The notes beneath the pieces were generated by a model. It saw only the letters and a program-made list of their open reading frames with translations, made no database searches and had not been told where the DNA came from. 64,000 nucleotides of DNA. Source: Jacaranda mimosifolia. Its lineage: Eukaryota > Streptophyta > Magnoliopsida > Lamiales > Bignoniaceae. The stretch spans positions 14,303,001 through 14,367,000 of the forward strand of contig CM032128.1 in the NCBI GenBank assembly GCA_018894105.1, given 5' to 3'. This document shows, piece by piece, positions 43,947 to 55,640 of this stretch. The position numbers were made by a program, and so were the translations under genes. The stretch's first letter is position 1. Each line of letters opens with the position of its first letter.

Positions 43947-46031
43947 TTTGAGTTTATACTGTGTGTGAGAATTCAGGCAGGAAGTGAATTGAGCCGATCG
44001 GATGATCAACCTTCCAGAACCCGAATACTATTTGAATAAGGGATTGGCACACGAAATCGACATGAACAAGTGGGTTGAAACCTATGACGTTTTGATAGAA
44101 TCATGTCGGTTTGCAGCACAGATTGTGTTGGCTTGTTGTCTTAGGCTTTAAAATGCTTCAATGAGCCGTTTGTGGATTGGATATGATTTTAGGGATGTCG
44201 GTTATCGAGTTTGCTATCAATTCGCATCCTATTTTCGAGCAGTGGGCGTTGCTTGCAGAGACTGAGCTTTTAGTGCAACTGTTTGGCTTCGAGAGCACCG
44301 TTATTGACGGCTATAGCTTGGGCAAAACTTATTAACCCAAGTTCTAGTGCAAATGTCAGTTGGGCAAATTCCAATAACCTGATTGTGCAGTTGTGGTCGG
44401 TAACACTCGAAGAGTATTGCTGGAGTACCGAGTTATTGATATCTGCGGATTGAGTGAAGTTTATTAGCCGATTTGCAATGTGGCCGTTATGATTCGGTGA
44501 AGTGCATTAACCTGATTGTTTTGTTCTTATTAGTGACTACAATTGATCTCTGTGGGCATCATCGATAACTTTTGGTTGGTAGTTTATTTGCGCTGGGCGC
44601 ATGGCTACCAAAAATTGCACGAGGCAAAGAATCGGTTAGCGCAATAAGATATTTTTTGGGCAAACAGGCTTTTGATCATTTTGTGGGAAATATTGGTAAC
44701 ATAATCAGTATGATATATTCATCTTAACTTCCATGTGGGGACATGCTGGAGAGCCGAGTGGACTGAGTGAGCCATGTTTGTGAGGATAAGCAACCATGTT
44801 ACGGAGGGCCACAAGTCAGGAGGTGATTAAGGCGATGAGGCCATTTAGGTGGATAGAATGCGACCTTTGGGTTGAGGAGAAAATTTCCACAACGAAAATA
44901 CAAGCTTATTGTTGGGACGACATAGAGACGCCATAGCACATGAGGTGTGACATTGAGTTGAGTTTCAAGAATTTTTTTGGGACATCTTGGGAACGGAGAT
45001 ATTGAGTTGAGAAGCTACCAGAAGTCTCGGACACCATGTAGCGACTTTACAAGAATTTGAGTTTCCCCGATTGGGGAATGAGTACTCTTAAGCAGAGTTG
45101 CGTGCTCCAAATAGGGACACATGCTGTTAGGTTTGGAATTAAAAGAAATTTCAATTCCGTCCGTGATAAGTAGATCCCATTTTGGGTGCAATCGAGTTGA
45201 GAATTGTTCCGAGCTTGAGTGTGGGAGCCTACCAAGCCGATTTGAGCTAAATTAGGAATGTTCTTCAAAGGAATTCTGATACCGTTATATGGGCTCTGCG
45301 GTCTAGGGATTTCTGAGATGGGCAATCAAGAGTTGAGAAAGGGCACAAGGCCCCATATGTAAAACTAAACGGAGTAGCAGGCTCCATGAGCAAATTTTGA
45401 ACGGAGCGTCAGGCTCCCTGTGTGGTGCCAGTTGGTAGAGTTAGTCGTGCTGGGCGATCGAATTTAGGATTTGGTAGGGGCATGAGGTCCCATGAGAAGA
45501 ATTGAGTGGAGCGGCAATCTCCAAGACTAGATTTTGAGCAGAGAATCGAGAGCTTCTTGTGCGGTATTAGTCGGTAGAGTGGCCAAGCTGAGCAGTCGAG
45601 TTTGAGATCAAGCAGAGAGGCCCTGAGTCTTGAGTGTTGGGCAGAGGGCCTGAGTTTTGGGTTCAAGTTGGCTGAGGATAGTCACTTGAAACGATGAGTA
45701 TTTGCCAAGGGCAGCAACACCTCCAGTGGGGGAGAGCGCGGGGATCGCACGTGGACTTCCCATCTTATGATTTGATTTGAACATAGTTGGCCGAGTTGAG
45801 GGCCGTTATCTTTTAGTAGTCATCGGGCGGCTGTGCAAGCTTCTTCCGAGTTGTGCTAGAAGGCACTGTTTAGAGGAACAAACTGAGTGTGCAGAGGCAC
45901 AGTTTTGAGCGCTCAGAGGAGCTAAGACTTATTCGGTGCAAAATTGATCATAATTGAGTTGGGGCACCGCATATACTTCGAGTATTTGTTTATGTGCTGA
46001 TGAGGACGTCAACGGATCAAGTGGGAGAGAA
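43947..46031 (+). other. G interior, no recognisable retroelement protein
   Basis: A short readable phrase near 44010-44130 (EPEYYLNKGLAHEIDMNKWV and onward) could be a gag scrap but matches nothing I know well. An imperfect tandem pair with about 139-bp period lies at about 45328-45610. The rest is non-coding. Confidence 0.55.
45328..45610. repeat. Imperfect tandem pair, period about 139 bp, in G interior
   Basis: Units share GTGGTGCCAGTTGGTAGAG / GCGGTATTAGTCGGTAGAG (45422 and 45561), GGGCGATCGAATTT / GAGCAGTCGAGTTT and the GGAGCG(T/G)CA...CTCC blocks. Divergence is considerable. Confidence 0.55.
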
Positions 46032-47589
46032 TGTCACAGGTTGCTCGTTGGAGACGAATGGCGACTGTGACTTGAAGGGGCGTTAGGAGCAACAAGGCAT
46101 TGTTGGCTTACCTAGATTGAAAACTATTATAATGGCATATTTCCTATGGTATGAGGATACTTCCCACCAAGTTTGAAGTCATTCCGTGTCCGTTTGGGCA
46201 CCAAACATTAAGAGCTACCAGGAGCGGTCTTTTGCGCGTAGGTAGCGCAAAGATGCACTGAGCAGAGTGGATTGTAAAAGGAATTTTGTGAAACTGTTTC
46301 TTTGGAATGTTCCTTGAGGTGTTGGAAATGTTCCCACAAAGTTTCACCAGTAAAAGGTTCCGTTTGGATAGGAAACGGCGAAGATCTTTACAATGTGGCA
46401 GTGTAGTTGCATTGTTGTGATTCCAGCCTAATACGAGGACAATTACAGTTCCATGGAGAATCGGACGGGGCTGGAACTTTGTGGAGTTAATGTATAAGCC
46501 AAGAGATATCCAACGGTTCAAGTAGCAAGTGATTTAGATGCCGGGAGAGGAAGTTGCGAAAATGTTTGCATCCTCGGCATTTCAATGTCTACTGTGGGGA
46601 AAATAGAAATCTTTTTTAAGCCTATTATAAGGGGGACATGCATGTCTGAAGGGTTGTTGGGACGGTGGGCACCGGCCGGTTCTCTCCGTACTATCAAGGT
46701 ACTAAGCGGACAACTCCTTGAAGACGATGGGGAGCCTTCAATGATCAGCTCTAGACATCTCAAATGAGTGTTTAGAGTCTCCGGACGGGTTGGGAACCGA
46801 ACGGGCAGCATGGGGCGAAGAGGGCCCAGTCCAGGAGGATGCTAAGACGTTTGAAGGCGGAAACGCTATTGCCCCGCGGGCTTCGAAAATTATGGGGCAA
46901 CACCTCAAGGCCGATTGAGTGATCAAGATGAATACCAAATGTCTCGTGAACTAACTCACAAAGCATGTGCTATGGGTTCTAGCCTTGCAACGGGGATCCG
47001 TTGGCTTAAGACATGTAGTCGTGGGGTGACGGTGCATAGCAAGCAAGTTGTGGCATGTTGCTAGCGAGTGGGAATCGATGTCCAATGCTTCGTGCGGGAC
47101 TAATATAAGATGATGGCACATCACATAAGCCTTGGACTTATATAGGGCCCTACTCGGGCGAGGCACGAACGAAGGGCGCTACGGCATGGCCTGGGCACTC
47201 CGAGCGATTGATGAGCATGAGGATTATGTTGTGGGCACACAAGCAACCCTCAATGCTGAGACAGAGCAAGATTGCTCCTTTGCCATCGAGAGATACGCGT
47301 AAGGGACCTTAGATTGAGAATGTACATGCTAGCTAGTCGGGGATCGTTAAGGATACAAGCTCAGCGTGATGAATGTGAGCCTCCAATGATTCTGGGCATT
47401 CAGAATAGGTGAGTACGCAAGTACCGGGAGGCTTTCAATGCTTATGCTAGTAAGTTACTAGGTTGAAATGAGAAACAGGTCATCAAAAAGACTTGAGATG
47501 GACGTTGCTGGATCGAAGGTTGGGTGGAACCTGAGATGCCACACGGACAGATGGTTGTTCTGCTGCATAAATAGAATCCGTCTGTGACA
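46032..47589 (+). repeat. G 3' LTR, about 1558 bp
   Basis: It starts TGTCACAGGTTGCTCG and ends CCGTCTGTGACA. It is preceded by the purine run AAGTGGGAGAGAA. It pairs with 42322-43933. Confidence 0.88.
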
Positions 47590-47594
47590 CGTGG

Positions 47595-48162
47595 GCAAGC
47601 ACATAGTGTGCTCGCTGCTTGGCCAGCACCCGACAGTAGGGCGGCAGCTTGCCCTGTTTTGGTTCCGGACCGAGTCAAGGCTATTTTTGGCCTACTTTTG
47701 TGCGCCAAAAATTGATGGACACCTCCATAACACTAATTCACACATATTAGATAAATTTTTAGTTTTAAAACACCTTTCAAAAGTGGAAATTAAAGTGCTC
47801 AAACATGCTTTAAAAATCAAGTGCAAGAAAGAATCATCATTCTTCAAAATCTCCAATTAAACTCCAATCAAATTAGATCCAAAAATGACCAAAACACCTT
47901 AAGACCAAGTTAGACATGATATATCAACATATAACATAAATCAATACTAAATCAACATTTAACATAATCAACCATGAATCAAAATCAAACATATGAATCA
48001 ACAATTAAAACACATATTAGCATATTTCAATTCATCAATTAATGAGCCACACACACGATCATCAAAACACTCAAATTCATGAATTGAATCAAGTATTTGG
48101 TGACAAGGATCAATTCATCACATGAATCAATCCACCAAAAATCCAAATTAAGGCATGAATTA
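47595..48162 (-). other. M untranslated leader, LTR-proximal part
   Basis: It resumes with GGCAAGCACATAG, a GC-rich piece ending near 47700, and continues AT-rich to the primer site. It matches I's leader at 32920-33457 (for example TTTTGGCCTACTTTTGTGC versus TTTTGGCTCAACTTTTGTGC). Confidence 0.75.
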
Positions 48163-48175
48163 GGCTCCGATACCA
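48163..48175 (-). other. Primer-binding site of element M
   Basis: Minus strand TGGTATCGGAGCC, identical to that of I, two bases from the M 5' LTR. Confidence 0.85.
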
Positions 48176-48177
48176 TT

Positions 48178-50247
48178 TGAAGGTTGGAGTAGCCCAAGGA
48201 TCCAATTATAAAACAACAAAAAGGCTAAATAAAACTTGTATACTCCACATCCAAGGATCTAATCATGCCATAATAATATTTAGATCTGGAAAAATACATT
48301 GAATGCAAAATATCTAAAGGTAGAAAGTGGATGACGCCAATGAACACTTTAGTGTGCCAATCCTAGTGTAGCAGAATCACACCAATACTGGACCACCTTA
48401 ATTTTGGCTGAAAATTTTCAGAGAGCTCCTAAACATACTTGAGACCTTGTTGTAAAAAATTCAGCCCAATCCAATATCCGCAAGGCTTCCAAATTTGTCT
48501 CCAAAGTCTCGGGACAACAATGGATCTTCAAGAGCATATAGCCCCCCCACATGTTAAGCCTATAATGTTATAAGCCACACACCCAAGGAGAGCTCCAATC
48601 CACCTCAAATCTTCTAGAATGAGAGGAGGCAGAAGAAGGAGGGGAGATTTTAGAAGAAGATGAGAGGAATTTGGTGTTGAGAGTGTGAAACTTCAACACA
48701 TGAGTGGATCACACTTATAGAGCGAAAAATGGAATCTAGCATTTGTTTTCCCTCATGACTGGCCATCTCTATATAGGGTGGATTACTGGCATCACAGCCT
48801 CCATGAGGTAGTTGCCAACTTGGCAACCAACTTGCCAACAAAATGTGAATTTCAATTTCACTTTTATTTGAGTTTAATTTGTATATACATTTCATCTCAT
48901 GAAATGTAATGAAAATTAACTCTAAATGAATCTTCAAATGAACTCCTTCATTTAAATTTTCCTCCAAAACTAATCCTCATTTTAATTAAATTAACTCCTT
49001 AATATAATTAATTGCTTGACTTAACTCCTTAAGCCAATTAACTTAACTATTTAAGTTAAATGGTATCAACTTAACTCTTTAAGTTAACGTGACAAATTAA
49101 TTATCATATGACACCAATTAAAGGAAGTAGAACTTCCTTTAGGCTTTTGTGTGTGACCCATTAGGTTCTTCCATTTATTGGACATGGACTCACAACTAAT
49201 TGTGATATTTTGAATATCAAAATATTTGCATGAGTTTAAACTTCTTTAAACTAATAACTTTTTCAATTATTCTTCATTAATTGAAGAGTATCCAATCTCT
49301 ATAGTCGATGTCTAGCAACAAGCCCATGAAGTCCAACTAATTAGTCAAAATGAATACGCTCTTGGTGAGCCATTCTGGCTCTACGCTTACCATGCAAATA
49401 CGGTCCTTCCATATCCTATCTCCCCAAAAAAGGCTGGAGCAAGATATTTGTCGACTTCCCAGTACCTTGATAACTATGTTTCTAATCCCAATGTTCGATT
49501 CCTCTTTATGACCTCATCTTTGAAAAACTACTTTTCCAAATTGATATACTACCTTGCGCAAGGATTTCTTGAAATTGATTATTATAGAATACGTAGGAGA
49601 TGCACTCATCTTTCACAAGGAGAGAGGGACAGATCCTATTTTGGATCTCACAAACCTCCATGTCTAAGTAGCTCATACCCAATCTCAACCCGAATGACCC
49701 GCTATGTGGTCAAGAAAAAGTCAACGTATGAGGACCTAAACACAAGGTTACCATAGATCCTTGGGTCTAAGGACTAATTATATGCACTAGCATAAGCTGG
49801 AGAATTTGCCACTACCGACTTACCACTTCGGCTATCTAGTGGATCCTCTGAGTGAGTTTTCAGTGAACTTGTTCTCTAACAAGCACCCACTAACATGCAC
49901 CCATGTCTAACATGGATTGCTCATGAAATAGAGTAATATCCAACTCCTTAGATTTATGCATCGTTAGTGCAAGTCTATCTGAATCTTAGATGTCCTATCT
50001 CGTAAGATTCTATGACTTAGAATATTTAAAATCATGACCGTCTAATACTTATTTCATGATCACCACCCAATGTGCAACCAAATTCCGTAGTCATAATGTG
50101 ATTTAAGAGCTTCAACCAAATGCTAGTGAAGTAATATACGTATACGATGAAGATGGCCATTTTCTTTAAATATCATTCAATTAAGATTGTACACAAGTGA
50201 AATAGTTTACATGCAAATCTAATTGGCAGCAAGGCACTATTCCAACA
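48178..50247 (-). repeat. M 5' LTR, 2070 bp, uninterrupted
   Basis: It starts TGAAGGTTGGAGTAGCCC and ends GGCACTATTCCAACA. It provides the uninterrupted template showing where element I cut the other M LTR: here CTTGACTTAACTCCTTAAG is continuous. Confidence 0.92.
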
Positions 50248-50252
50248 GATAA

Positions 50253-50917
50253 CACTATCCTTAAGGTGATTTTTGTTCCCACTCTAAAAGAGTTTGAACT
50301 GATCTAATAAGGTGATTCACCCCCAGGATACAACAAAACTACTAAACTCTATAAGTGGCAATATTGAAGAGTTCCACCAGAATTTCTTTTGCAGTTTCTA
50401 ATAATATATTTTTAGAGAACAGAGATCGCAAAATTATTTTCTAGCTTTTTTTTTCTTATTGTATCAAATTTGCAGATAGCCTTATGTATTTATAATTAAT
50501 GAAATAGTACATCTATTAATTATGAATTGGTACACTATTTAAGTTAAACAATATGTCTGTTTAACTCGAATTATCTGATACAATGTTTCATGAAAAAATT
50601 AAACCTTTTCATAGAAGATATAACCTTTATTATCCCATAATTAGATAATAATTTTATGATTAAATAATTACACAAATAAAAGTAGAACAAGTAGCTTGTA
50701 AAATAAATTTATTTACACACATGCGAAAAGTATTAAATGCGAAGTGCTTTTATACATAAATAATATATATTAGCTTCCACACTTTCCTCAATCATTTACT
50801 CAAATATTATATCCTACAAGTACTTCATATATAATAAAACTCTTTCTCTATTTTTCAATGTAGGGCAAACTCCCACATAATTCTATTCAATACACAAGCT
50901 AATAATTTCTTCCAAAA
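50253..50917 (-). repeat. C1 5' LTR, second piece
   Basis: It continues the C1 LTR after the GATAA duplication with CACTATCCTTAAGGTGATTTTT and ends TTTCTTCCAAAA (decayed from TCAACA). It aligns with 18776-19446. Confidence 0.88.
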
Positions 50918-51813
50918 CTATGCCATGGGTAAAGACATTCCATCTTGCGCCTTCTTTTCTATACTTTTTCATCTGTGTTGATCAACCCCGGATCACTTTA
51001 TACAACTATAATTTTTAAAATATTCGAACATGTTAGCAACGGGGTCAAAGACTAAATTATAAGTTGTCCACAATATCTTCCTCTTATTTTCTCAGTATTG
51101 AATTTTGTGTTCTTGAAATTATAAAATTAACTTAAAAATAAAAATAAATTATTTGTATTATCATTTCCAAAGTTCCATACATGGCTCCTTATGGTGGTGA
51201 TTTCTATACACGAATAGAATTAAATGATGGTATTATGATTTATTTCATACTTTATATGTACGAAGAATGACAAAATAATGGAATTGTCATTCCCTGTGCA
51301 ATCCCAATCTCGTAATTGGTAATTAACAATCAATATGAACGGAATAAAATTATTTTAAATGATCAATTTTTTTTATAAAAAGTTACTCAAAAAAATATTT
51401 CTTCTCAATTATTTTTTGCATATTATTTTAAAAGTTCTTGTTGAAATTAAAGTTAGATATGTTTATTGTAAAAACATGCATGTCACTTGTCTAAATTTTA
51501 TTATCCGATTTTTTTCCTGTACAATTTTGATACCTTTTGTTTCTTAAAATATATACAATAGTTAAGTAACTTTTTCTCAAGGTTTTTACATGGTATTATA
51601 GTTAATGTTTATTCTTTCATTTTTGTGATTGAACTACCTGGTAGTTAAAAATATAAAACCTAGTAAAAAATCAATGAATATTTTCAATAAATTATTAACT
51701 ATTGATTTGTCTAATTAAGACAGAGACTTTTTCATGATAGTTTAGTAACATCAAACTCATCTGTTAAACTTAGGAGGATATTTTATTTAAAGAAAATATA
51801 GGTTTATTCCATA
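50918..51813. repeat. Host repeat unit A, part 2 (between C1 and T)
   Basis: It aligns with 62517-63430 along its whole length: TCATCTGTGTTG, GTTAGCAACGGG, ATAAGTTGTCCAC, TTATGGTGGTGATTTCTA, TCTCGTAATTGGT, AACAATCAATATGAA, AAAAGTTCT and TTAGGAGGATATTTTATTTA. Non-coding; the frame at 51359-51547 is not conserved in the other copy. Confidence 0.88.
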
Positions 51814-54004
51814 TGAAGAGAGGAAATAGACAAGGATCCATAATTAAAACCAAATTAAAGGTAAAATTAACTTGGAATCTCCAATCCAAGGATTAGTCAA
51901 CATGTTAGAAACTAGGATTAGGAAGCAAGAATAGTTACCTTCGAAGAAAAATAAGGCAACAATGTGGATCTTTCTCTTGGACTCCTCCAAAGCAAGATCT
52001 ACACTCTTAACTTCAAGGATCAACTTCACTACACCTAAGGCTCGTTAATGCACCAACTTTTTCTCACCAAAGGACCTCCAAAAAAGCCTCCAAGTGGCCA
52101 AAAATAAGGACAAAAATAGCTCCAAAAATCGCCCAAGCCTGCTCCAAAAAATCAGCTACAATGGAAGGTTCAATCTCCAAATCAAAGCTTCCAAAGTGCG
52201 AAGCCTTTAATGGTGATCCACACACCTAGGACGAACTCTCAAATCCTCACACTCTAAGCTAGAAAAAAATGGAAGAGGAAGATGATGGGGGGGTGGGGGT
52301 GAAAGGGAGAGGGAAAGAGGGTGGCAGTTTTGGGGGTGAGAGGAGAGAGATAGAACTTAGGGAGGTAGTTACTCAACACATGAGTTGTGCTACCTTTTGA
52401 AGAGAAAATGGAATCATGGAATGAGCAAGCACGTTTGATCACACTAGGGGGATATATATAGTGTGAATAGAAGTTGTTGAAAGCTTCTTTCACACTTCGC
52501 CCACTTGTGCCAACTTGCCAACTTGCGAGATATAAATCTAGCTTAAATTGGATTTTAATTTCATAAATTAAAAATGCCAACTCAATAAATTCAAATGGAC
52601 TCTTCTATTTGATTTTCCCTTCAAAACTAGGATTTCCTTAATTAAATCAATTTAACTCCTTAAGTTGACTTTGACTAATTAAATTATCACATGACACCAA
52701 TTAAATTAACTTAATTTAGTTGGCATAATTTAACTCTTTAAATTATTTTGATTAATTTATCACTTAAATTAATCAAGCCAAAGTGACCAATTGATAATTA
52801 GCCAACAAACTTTGTCTCCCTTAGGCAAAATCGCCTGCTATGAATTTTCTAACTCTTTAGAAAATTCCTCCTATCAAATAAGAGTTTCCTTAAACTTTTG
52901 TGTGTGACCTGTGAACCAATTAGGTTCACCAATTCACTAGACATGAGCTCACAACTCTTTCTGATATTTTGACTATTAAAATACTCGAATGAGTTTAAAC
53001 TCCTTTAAAATAACAACTTTATCAATTAATTTCTATTAATTGAAGAGTACGGAATATCTATAATCGATGCCTAGCACAAGCGTATAGAGCCCAATCAATT
53101 GGATAAATGAACTGTTTCAAGGTGAACCATTACTGCTTACGATTGTCGTGCAAATACGATCCTTCCATTTCCTATCTCTTGAAAGAGGCCTAAGGCAATA
53201 TATTTGCTAGCTCCCTAATAGCCTCGATAACTATGTATCTATTCTTGATGTTCGATTCCCTATTATGACCTCAACTTTGGAAAACTCATTTTTCAAATTG
53301 TGACATCATCTTGTGCAAGGCTTTCATGGAATTGATCATCTTAGAATATAAAATAGATCAACCGGTTCTTCACTGACGGACGAAACGAATCCCATCTTAG
53401 AACTCACCAACCTCCATACTTAGATAGCTTGTGCCCAACCTAAGCCTCGGCCGACCCGTTACGTGGTCGAAGCAAAATCAAAGCACAAAGACCCAAATAC
53501 AAGGTTATTATAGAATCTCAAGTTAAAGGACTAATTATATGCACTATCATAAGCTATAGAACTTGCCACTACTGACGTGCCACTATGGCTATCTAGTGGA
53601 TTCTCTAAGCAAGCCTTCATGAACTTGTTCTCTAACAAACACCCATTAATAATATGCATCTATGTCTAACATAGATTGCCAATGAAATAGGGTAATATCT
53701 AACTCATTAGAATATGCATCAGTAGTGCAAGTCTATCCAAATCTTAGATGCCTTATCTCTTAAGATTCTATGACTTGAAATATTTAAAATCATGACCATA
53801 GAGATTTGTTTCATGATCACCATCATATGTGTGATCAAGTCCTGTAATCTAGTATGATTTAGGCGCTTCAACCATATGCATGTAAAGAAATCATAAATGC
53901 ATAAGATGAAGAGGGTCATTTTATTAAATATCATTTAATCAAGATTGTTACATGAAATAGTTATACATGTCAATCTAATTGGCTTGCGGGACACTATTTC
54001 AACA
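51814..54004 (-). repeat. T 3' LTR, 2191 bp
   Basis: It starts TGAAGAGAGGAAATAGACAAGG and ends GACACTATTTCAACA. It pairs with 59859-62025 and is followed by the polypurine block ATTCCCACTTGCCC (54005-54018). Confidence 0.9.
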
Positions 54005-54018
54005 ATTCCCACTTGCCC

Positions 54019-54800
54019 TAAAGCTAATTCCCTATAGTTTTTATGCTTATCTTCTTAAGATATCTTTTAAAGACCTTTTGCATTAAGAGTTTTGTCTATA
54101 GATCTGTTATATTCTCTTCCGAGACAACTCTCTCCACTTGGATGTCACCTCTATCAATGATCTCTTGGATCAAGTGATATCATCTCAAACTATACTTGGA
54201 TCGTTGATGAGATCTTAGCTCATTTGTTTGTGGAGTGGCTCCATATTTGTCACAATAGACAACTATTAGCTCTTGCACGCTAGGCAATACATCCAACTCT
54301 TGGATGAAGTTTTTCATCCAAGCACATTCCTTTGCAGTGTCCGACGTTGCAATTTATTCTGCCTCGGTGGTTGAATCGACTGTAATTTCTTGTTTGGAAC
54401 TCTTCCAACCCACCATGCCGCTATTAAAGCAAAGTATAAATCCAGAATAGGATTTTAGGTCATCTTCATTGGATTGGAAATTGGAATCTAAAAACCTTTC
54501 AAGTTTCAAATTTCCATTTTCGTATACTAGAAACAAGTCCTTAGTTCTTCTTAAGTACTTAAGGATTGTTTCCATGGCTTTCTAGTGACTCTCGCTGGGA
54601 CTGGATTGGTAGCGGCTTGTAACACTTAAAGCGTGAGCTACATCCAGTCTCATACATTGAATGACATATATTTTACTTCTAATAGCTAGGGCATAAGATA
54701 TATGGGACATTCTTTCTCTCTTATCCTTAGTCTTAGGTTAGGAGCCATAGACTTGGAGAGACAAATGCCATGTCCTATTGGGAGCTATTTTCTCTTGGAT
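54019..54800 (-). pseudogene. T RNase H pseudogene
   Basis: The frame at 54354-54575 reads ILKYLRRTKDLFLVYENG, FLDSNFQSNEDDLKSYSGF and KSSKQEITVDSTTEAE, the central RNase H blocks including the active-site Asp and Glu. The left part (the AKEP and TKPL blocks) is broken by frameshifts in 54040-54350. Confidence 0.82.
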
Positions 54801-54819
54801 TCCTCCATACTAAACCTTC

Positions 54820-55640
54820 TTAGTATCTTGTTATTGTATGTGGATTGAAGAGCCCCCACATCCTCTTTGATCTATCTCTATAGATCTGTATTCCTAATAT
54901 GAAGGATGCCTCTCCTAAATCCTTCATGAAGAATTGTGAAGATAACCATGTTTTAGTGCACTCTACCGCCTTTTTCTCATTCCAAATGAGAAGGATGTCA
55001 TCGACATAAAACACAATAACTGTATCGAGAACTCTCATTAGCCTTTTTATACACACATGGTTCATAAACATTTTTGATAAAGCTAAATGATTTGATTATC
55101 TTATCAAAATGTATATTCCAACTTCAGGATGCTTGCTTTAGTCTATAAATGGACCTTTGGCATTTGCTAACTTTTTGCTCACTCTCTTTGAATATAAAAA
55201 CCTTGTGGTTGCTCCATCTAGATTTTCTCATCAATATTTCCATTCAGAAAGGTTATTTTTACATCTATTTGCCAAAATTCATAGTCATTATAAGCGGCTA
55301 TGGCAAGCATAATCCTTACGGACTTAGGCATAGCGACTAGTGAAAAGGTTTCCTAAAAAATCAATATTGGGCTTTTGAGTATAACCTTTTGCCACTAGTC
55401 TAGCCTTTAAGACCGTTACCTCCCTATCAACTCCTAGCTTACACTTATAGATCCACTTGCAACCAACAGGTACTATACCCTCTGATGGATCTACCATTGT
55501 CCATACTTTGTTGGAGCACATGGAGTCGATTTCAAATTTCATGACCTCAAGCCAGTGACCCAAATCTATGTCCAACATAGCTTCCACATATGTCCTTGGA
55601 TCACTATCCGTTTGCCCCATCTCATGAAGAAATCCAAACC
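54820..55640 (-). pseudogene. T reverse transcriptase pseudogene
   Basis: The frame at 55324-55620 reads [31 protein letters not shown] and [13 protein letters not shown] (RT N-terminal blocks). The frame at 54820-55071 reads VFYVDDILLIWNE with YVDD kept, then MKDLGEASFILGIQIYRD. Stops and frameshifts lie between, around the motif A region (55080-55320). No 29-codon insertion like that of I is present. Confidence 0.85.

Larger units (their letters stand above)
42322..47589 (+). mobile_element. Element G: GC-richer, non-coding LTR element inside M's leader
   Basis: Two direct repeats of about 1.6 kb (42322-43933 and 46032-47589) enclose about 2.1 kb. A Met-tRNA primer site (TGGTATCAGAG, 43936-43946) follows the left LTR, and a purine run AAGTGGGAGAGAA precedes the right LTR, so the element is plus-strand. 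The flanks CACGG (42317-42321) and CGTGG (47590-47594) match 3 of 5 bases, both differences being transitions. The interior shows no recognisable pol, so it is a non-autonomous derivative, probably of gypsy type. Base composition is clearly GC-richer than its surroundings. Confidence 0.85.
24518..50247 (-). mobile_element. Ty1/copia element M, nested in C1 and hosting I and G
   Basis: A minus-strand copia element inserted in C1's 5' LTR. The target duplication is GATGA (24513-24517) and GATAA (50248-50252). Its 3' LTR is split into 24518-25291 and 35678-37044 by element I; its 5' LTR is 48178-50247. The primer site is at 48163-48175. The coding relics lie at 37060-40865, with a leader of about 2 kb interrupted by element G. 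Excluding I and G, M is about 10.07 kb, close to I's 10.38 kb, as expected of one family. Confidence 0.9.
18720..50917 (-). mobile_element. Ty1/copia element C1, host of the nested elements
   Basis: A minus-strand copia element with a 3' LTR at 18720-19446 and a 5' LTR split into 24462-24517 and 50253-50917. Its coding region (19908-24440) holds gag, protease, integrase, RT and RNase H relics in copia order. Its 5' LTR is interrupted by element M, and its integrase region by a hAT MITE. The ends read TGTTAGAACACC and ...TTTCAACA. The surrounding host sequence resumes at 50918, as proven by the uninterrupted copy at 62190-63540. Only about 5.9 kb of the span is C1 itself. Confidence 0.88.
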
